This document shows, one piece after another, positions 10,333 through 11,972 of a DNA stretch of 11,972 bases. Position numbers and translations under genes: made by a program. The notes beneath the pieces were generated by a model. That model did no database searches, was not told the DNA's origin, and saw only the letters and a program-made list of their open reading frames with translations. How positions within the stretch are numbered: position 1 is the stretch's first letter; each line of letters opens with the position of its first letter. Location: the NCBI GenBank assembly GCA_005878515.1, contig VBLZ01000126.1, forward strand, positions 1-11,972. Direction: 5' to 3'. The stretch is from Methanobacteriota archaeon. GTDB lineage: Archaea; Thermoplasmatota; Thermoplasmata; RBG-16-68-12.

Positions 10333-11972
10333 CTACGCAAACAGGTGGCACGACACCTTCACATCGGGCGCGATGGCCTTGAGCTCCGGTTCCGTGAATT
10401 CGTGGAGCGACACCCGGATCCCGCCGTCCGCCCGCTCGATCGAGCGAATCGCCTTGAGTCCCCGGAATTCCTCTCCCTTATCCTCGATGAGCCGACGGAT
10501 CGTCGCCTCGGCGTCGGGAGGCGCGGATGGCAGGGTGAAGGCGCCCGGGGCGTCCGCTCGGAGTCCCGCGAAGAGTCCCTCCTCCGGCGTCCCGGCGGAG
10601 AGGTCCTTCAGCTCGGTCACAACCTCCTCTGCGATCCAGCCGCATCGTTCGAACGCCACGGGGCAGCGAGGGTGGAACCGGCATCCTGGCGGGATGTCCG
10701 AGGGGTCCGGGCGCTCGCCTTTCAAGATGATGCGCTGCCGCCTCCGGTCCGGGTCCGGGACCGGCACGACCGAGACGAGCGCCTTCGTGTACGGGTGCCG
10801 CGGGTTCTTGATGAGCTCTCGGGTCGGGCCTTCCTCGACGATCTTCCCCAGGTACATGACCCCGATCCGGTCCGCGAGCACCCACGCGAGCGAGAGGTCG
10901 TGGGTGATGAACAGGTACGTGAGGCCCTTCCTCGCGCGCAGCTCGAGGAGGAGCTCGAGGATCTCCGTGCGGATCGAGACGTCGAGCATGGACACGGGTT
11001 CGTCGGCCACCAAGAACTCCGGATCCAGGACGAGCGCCCCGGCGATCGACACGCGCTGTCGCTGCCCTCCGGAGAGCTCGTGCGGATACCGGAACAGGAA
11101 ATCTTTCGGCGGCCTCAGGCCCGCATCGGCGAGCGCCTGCTCGACTCGGGCTTCCGTTTCGGCGCGGTTCCGGCCCAGGCCGTTCACGATGAGCGGCTCC
11201 GCGACGATGTCGTACACCGAATGCTTCGGATTCAGAGACTCGTACGGATCCTGGAAGATGATCTGGAGCTTCTGTCGCAAGCCTCGGATCTGGATCCCCT
11301 CGAGGCCTTCCTCCCGCAAGCGGTTCCAAATGAGGATCCGGCCAACGAAGACGGCCACCCCAATGACGAGGAGATTGCCGCCGAACATCGCAAGGGTCTG
11401 ATCCCCCCAGACCCGGGACTGATAGAGACCTCCGGCATCGACGTACCCGGAGAACACGAGGCCGAGGTAGGTGCTCAGGTTGAACGCGAGGACCGCCAGC
11501 GCTCCGAGGACCAGCGTGGTCCGCGGGGTCGGCCGGGTCGGCGGCATGCTCCCGAAGTACGCGACGAGCAGCGCGACGACGAGGCCGTAGCCGACGTAGC
11601 TCCAGCCGTCCATGAACGGGAGATGGAACACGGACGCCGTGACGAAGGCCGGGAGGGTCGTCGCGATGAGCGTCCCGACGCCGAGGAGGATCCCCAGGAG
11701 GGCGAAGTGCGGGACGGTCCACGGCCGCTGCTCTTTCCAGGAGAGCGAGTGCTGCCGCCGGATCGTCTCTAGATCGGCTGAGCCTTTGCCCGCCTTCGCG
11801 GCCTCGTACTCGTCGAGGACGGTCTTCGGCACGCCGACGAAGACGTCGCCCCCGGTCGGCGGGACGAGCTTCAGGATGCCCTTGCCGGTCGTCGTCTTGC
11901 CGCAGCCGCTCTCCCCGACGAGGCAGAAGATCTCCCCCCGCCCGACGTCGAGGTCGATCCCATCGACCGCGC
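10333..11972 (-). CDS. Peptide-type (OppD/OppF-like) ABC transporter ATPase with an inserted four-helix membrane domain (5' end outside window)
   Basis: 545 residues are visible and the start lies beyond the right edge. Core ATPase motifs in order: Walker A GESGCGKTT (11890-11916), Q-loop IIFQDPYESLNP (Gln at 11251-11253), signature LSGGQRQR (11053-11076), Walker B FLVADEP (from 11016) and H-loop FITHD. The C-terminal oligopeptide-type segment has PPGCRFHPRCP, ERCGW and a final SCHLFA; four cysteines of this kind bind a [4Fe-4S] cluster in some DppD-type proteins. Between Walker A and Q-loop, where the family has about 40 residues, some 164 extra residues with four hydrophobic helices are present in frame. 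About 70 further residues separate the third and fourth C-terminal cysteines. The protein should power peptide or amino-acid-derivative import; the permeases are not in the window. Confidence 0.88.
   Translation of the reverse strand, partial: AVDGIDLDVGRGEIFCLVGESGCGKTTTGKGILKLVPPTGGDVFVGVPKTVLDEYEAAKAGKGSADLETIRRQHSLSWKEQRPWTVPHFALLGILLGVGTLIATTLPAFVTASVFHLPFMDGWSYVGYGLVVALLVAYFGSMPPTRPTPRTTLVLGALAVLAFNLSTYLGLVFSGYVDAGGLYQSRVWGDQTLAMFGGNLLVIGVAVFVGRILIWNRLREEGLEGIQIRGLRQKLQIIFQDPYESLNPKHSVYDIVAEPLIVNGLGRNRAETEARVEQALADAGLRPPKDFLFRYPHELSGGQRQRVSIAGALVLDPEFLVADEPVSMLDVSIRTEILELLLELRARKGLTYLFITHDLSLAWVLADRIGVMYLGKIVEEGPTRELIKNPRHPYTKALVSVVPVPDPDRRRQRIILKGERPDPSDIPPGCRFHPRCPVAFERCGWIAEEVVTELKDLSAGTPEEGLFAGLRADAPGAFTLPSAPPDAEATIRRLIEDKGEEFRGLKAIRSIERADGGIRVSLHEFTEPELKAIAPDVKVSCHLFA
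11341..11353. repeat. Short direct repeat, distal border of the membrane insertion
   Basis: GCCAACGAAGACG matches 12 of 13 bases with 11833-11845. Both copies encode Val-Phe-Val-Gly on the minus strand, at the two proposed ends of the inserted domain. It could mark a past recombination or duplication event, or be chance in a codon-biased gene. Confidence 0.35.
11341..11832 (-). other. Membrane-domain insertion within the ABC ATPase
   Basis: An in-frame stretch of 492 bases (164 codons) between Walker A and Q-loop. It begins with about 38 charged residues (VPKTVLDEYEAAKAG, then ETIRRQHSLSWKEQRPW) followed by four hydrophobic helices, roughly encoded at 11637-11712, 11548-11601, 11449-11520 and 11329-11394. 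An even number of helices would return the chain to the cytoplasmic side, so both halves of the ATPase could still meet. Third codon positions are strongly G/C throughout, as in neighbouring genes, which argues for a genuine reading frame. The exact borders are inferred from the family alignment by eye. Confidence 0.7.
11833..11845. repeat. Short direct repeat, proximal border of the membrane insertion
   Basis: GCCGACGAAGACG is the partner of the copy at 11341-11353. The two copies begin exactly 492 bases apart, a multiple of three. Confidence 0.35.

Noticed and set aside
10318..11772. A 484-codon open frame on the + strand opposite the ABC ATPase
   Set aside because: It is the antisense image of the ATPase codons, dominated by Arg, Glu, Asp and Pro, with no domain.

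Overview
The window looks like part of a GC-rich archaeal chromosome. Most intergenic gaps hold an AT-rich TATA-like box about 26-30 bases upstream of the best start codon, the spacing expected of leaderless archaeal transcripts. Shine-Dalgarno sites appear mainly inside apparent operons. The alcohol dehydrogenase has the Sulfolobus-type structural zinc site, with an acidic first ligand. GC content and gene content resemble high-GC Thermoplasmatota from soil or sediment, but this placement is an impression and no rRNA or other marker is present. No tRNA, rRNA, CRISPR, insertion sequence or integrase was seen.

Layout from left to right: the C-terminal tail of an isoprenylcysteine/phospholipid methyltransferase-like protein (+, 1-138); a zinc NAD alcohol dehydrogenase (-, 165-1187); a 55-residue single-helix membrane protein (+) and a TMEM175-type channel (+); then a leftward block of N-acyl-D-amino-acid deacylase (3995-5632), a translationally coupled YhbP-like flavin-fold protein (3418-3990) and an ornithine cyclodeaminase/mu-crystallin family dehydrogenase (2341-3297). 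A 220-base divergent region with an operator-like palindrome separates the deacylase from a rightward class III (HemL-like) aminotransferase (5853-7217), which is followed by a 44-residue zinc-knuckle protein. Next come a leftward SAM methyltransferase with an anomalous start, a second rightward HemL-like aminotransferase (8091-9413), a leftward beta-keto acid cleavage enzyme (BKACE/DUF849, 9414-10244), and the ATPase of a peptide-type ABC importer (10333 to beyond the right edge).

The metabolic genes fit one theme, uptake and breakdown of unusual amino acids or peptides. The importer brings in peptides or acylated amino acids, the deacylase releases free amino acids (typically D-forms), and aminotransferases or the OCD-family enzyme act on the amino group. 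A beta-keto acid produced by a beta-amino-acid transaminase could be cleaved by BKACE with acetyl-CoA to acetoacetate and a new acyl-CoA. The alcohol dehydrogenase could handle an aldehyde or alcohol product. This pathway is inferred from family knowledge and adjacency; no substrate can be read from the sequence.

The most unusual feature is the ABC ATPase. Between its Walker A motif and its Q-loop lies an in-frame insertion of about 164 residues with four predicted membrane helices, so the nucleotide-binding domain appears to be split by a membrane domain. Other points of interest are the 44-residue CxxC-x5-CxxH protein, an aminotransferase whose SGTEA phosphate-binding motif is changed to TGLDA, the divergent operator palindrome, and a methyltransferase whose conserved N-terminus lies upstream of every conventional start codon.
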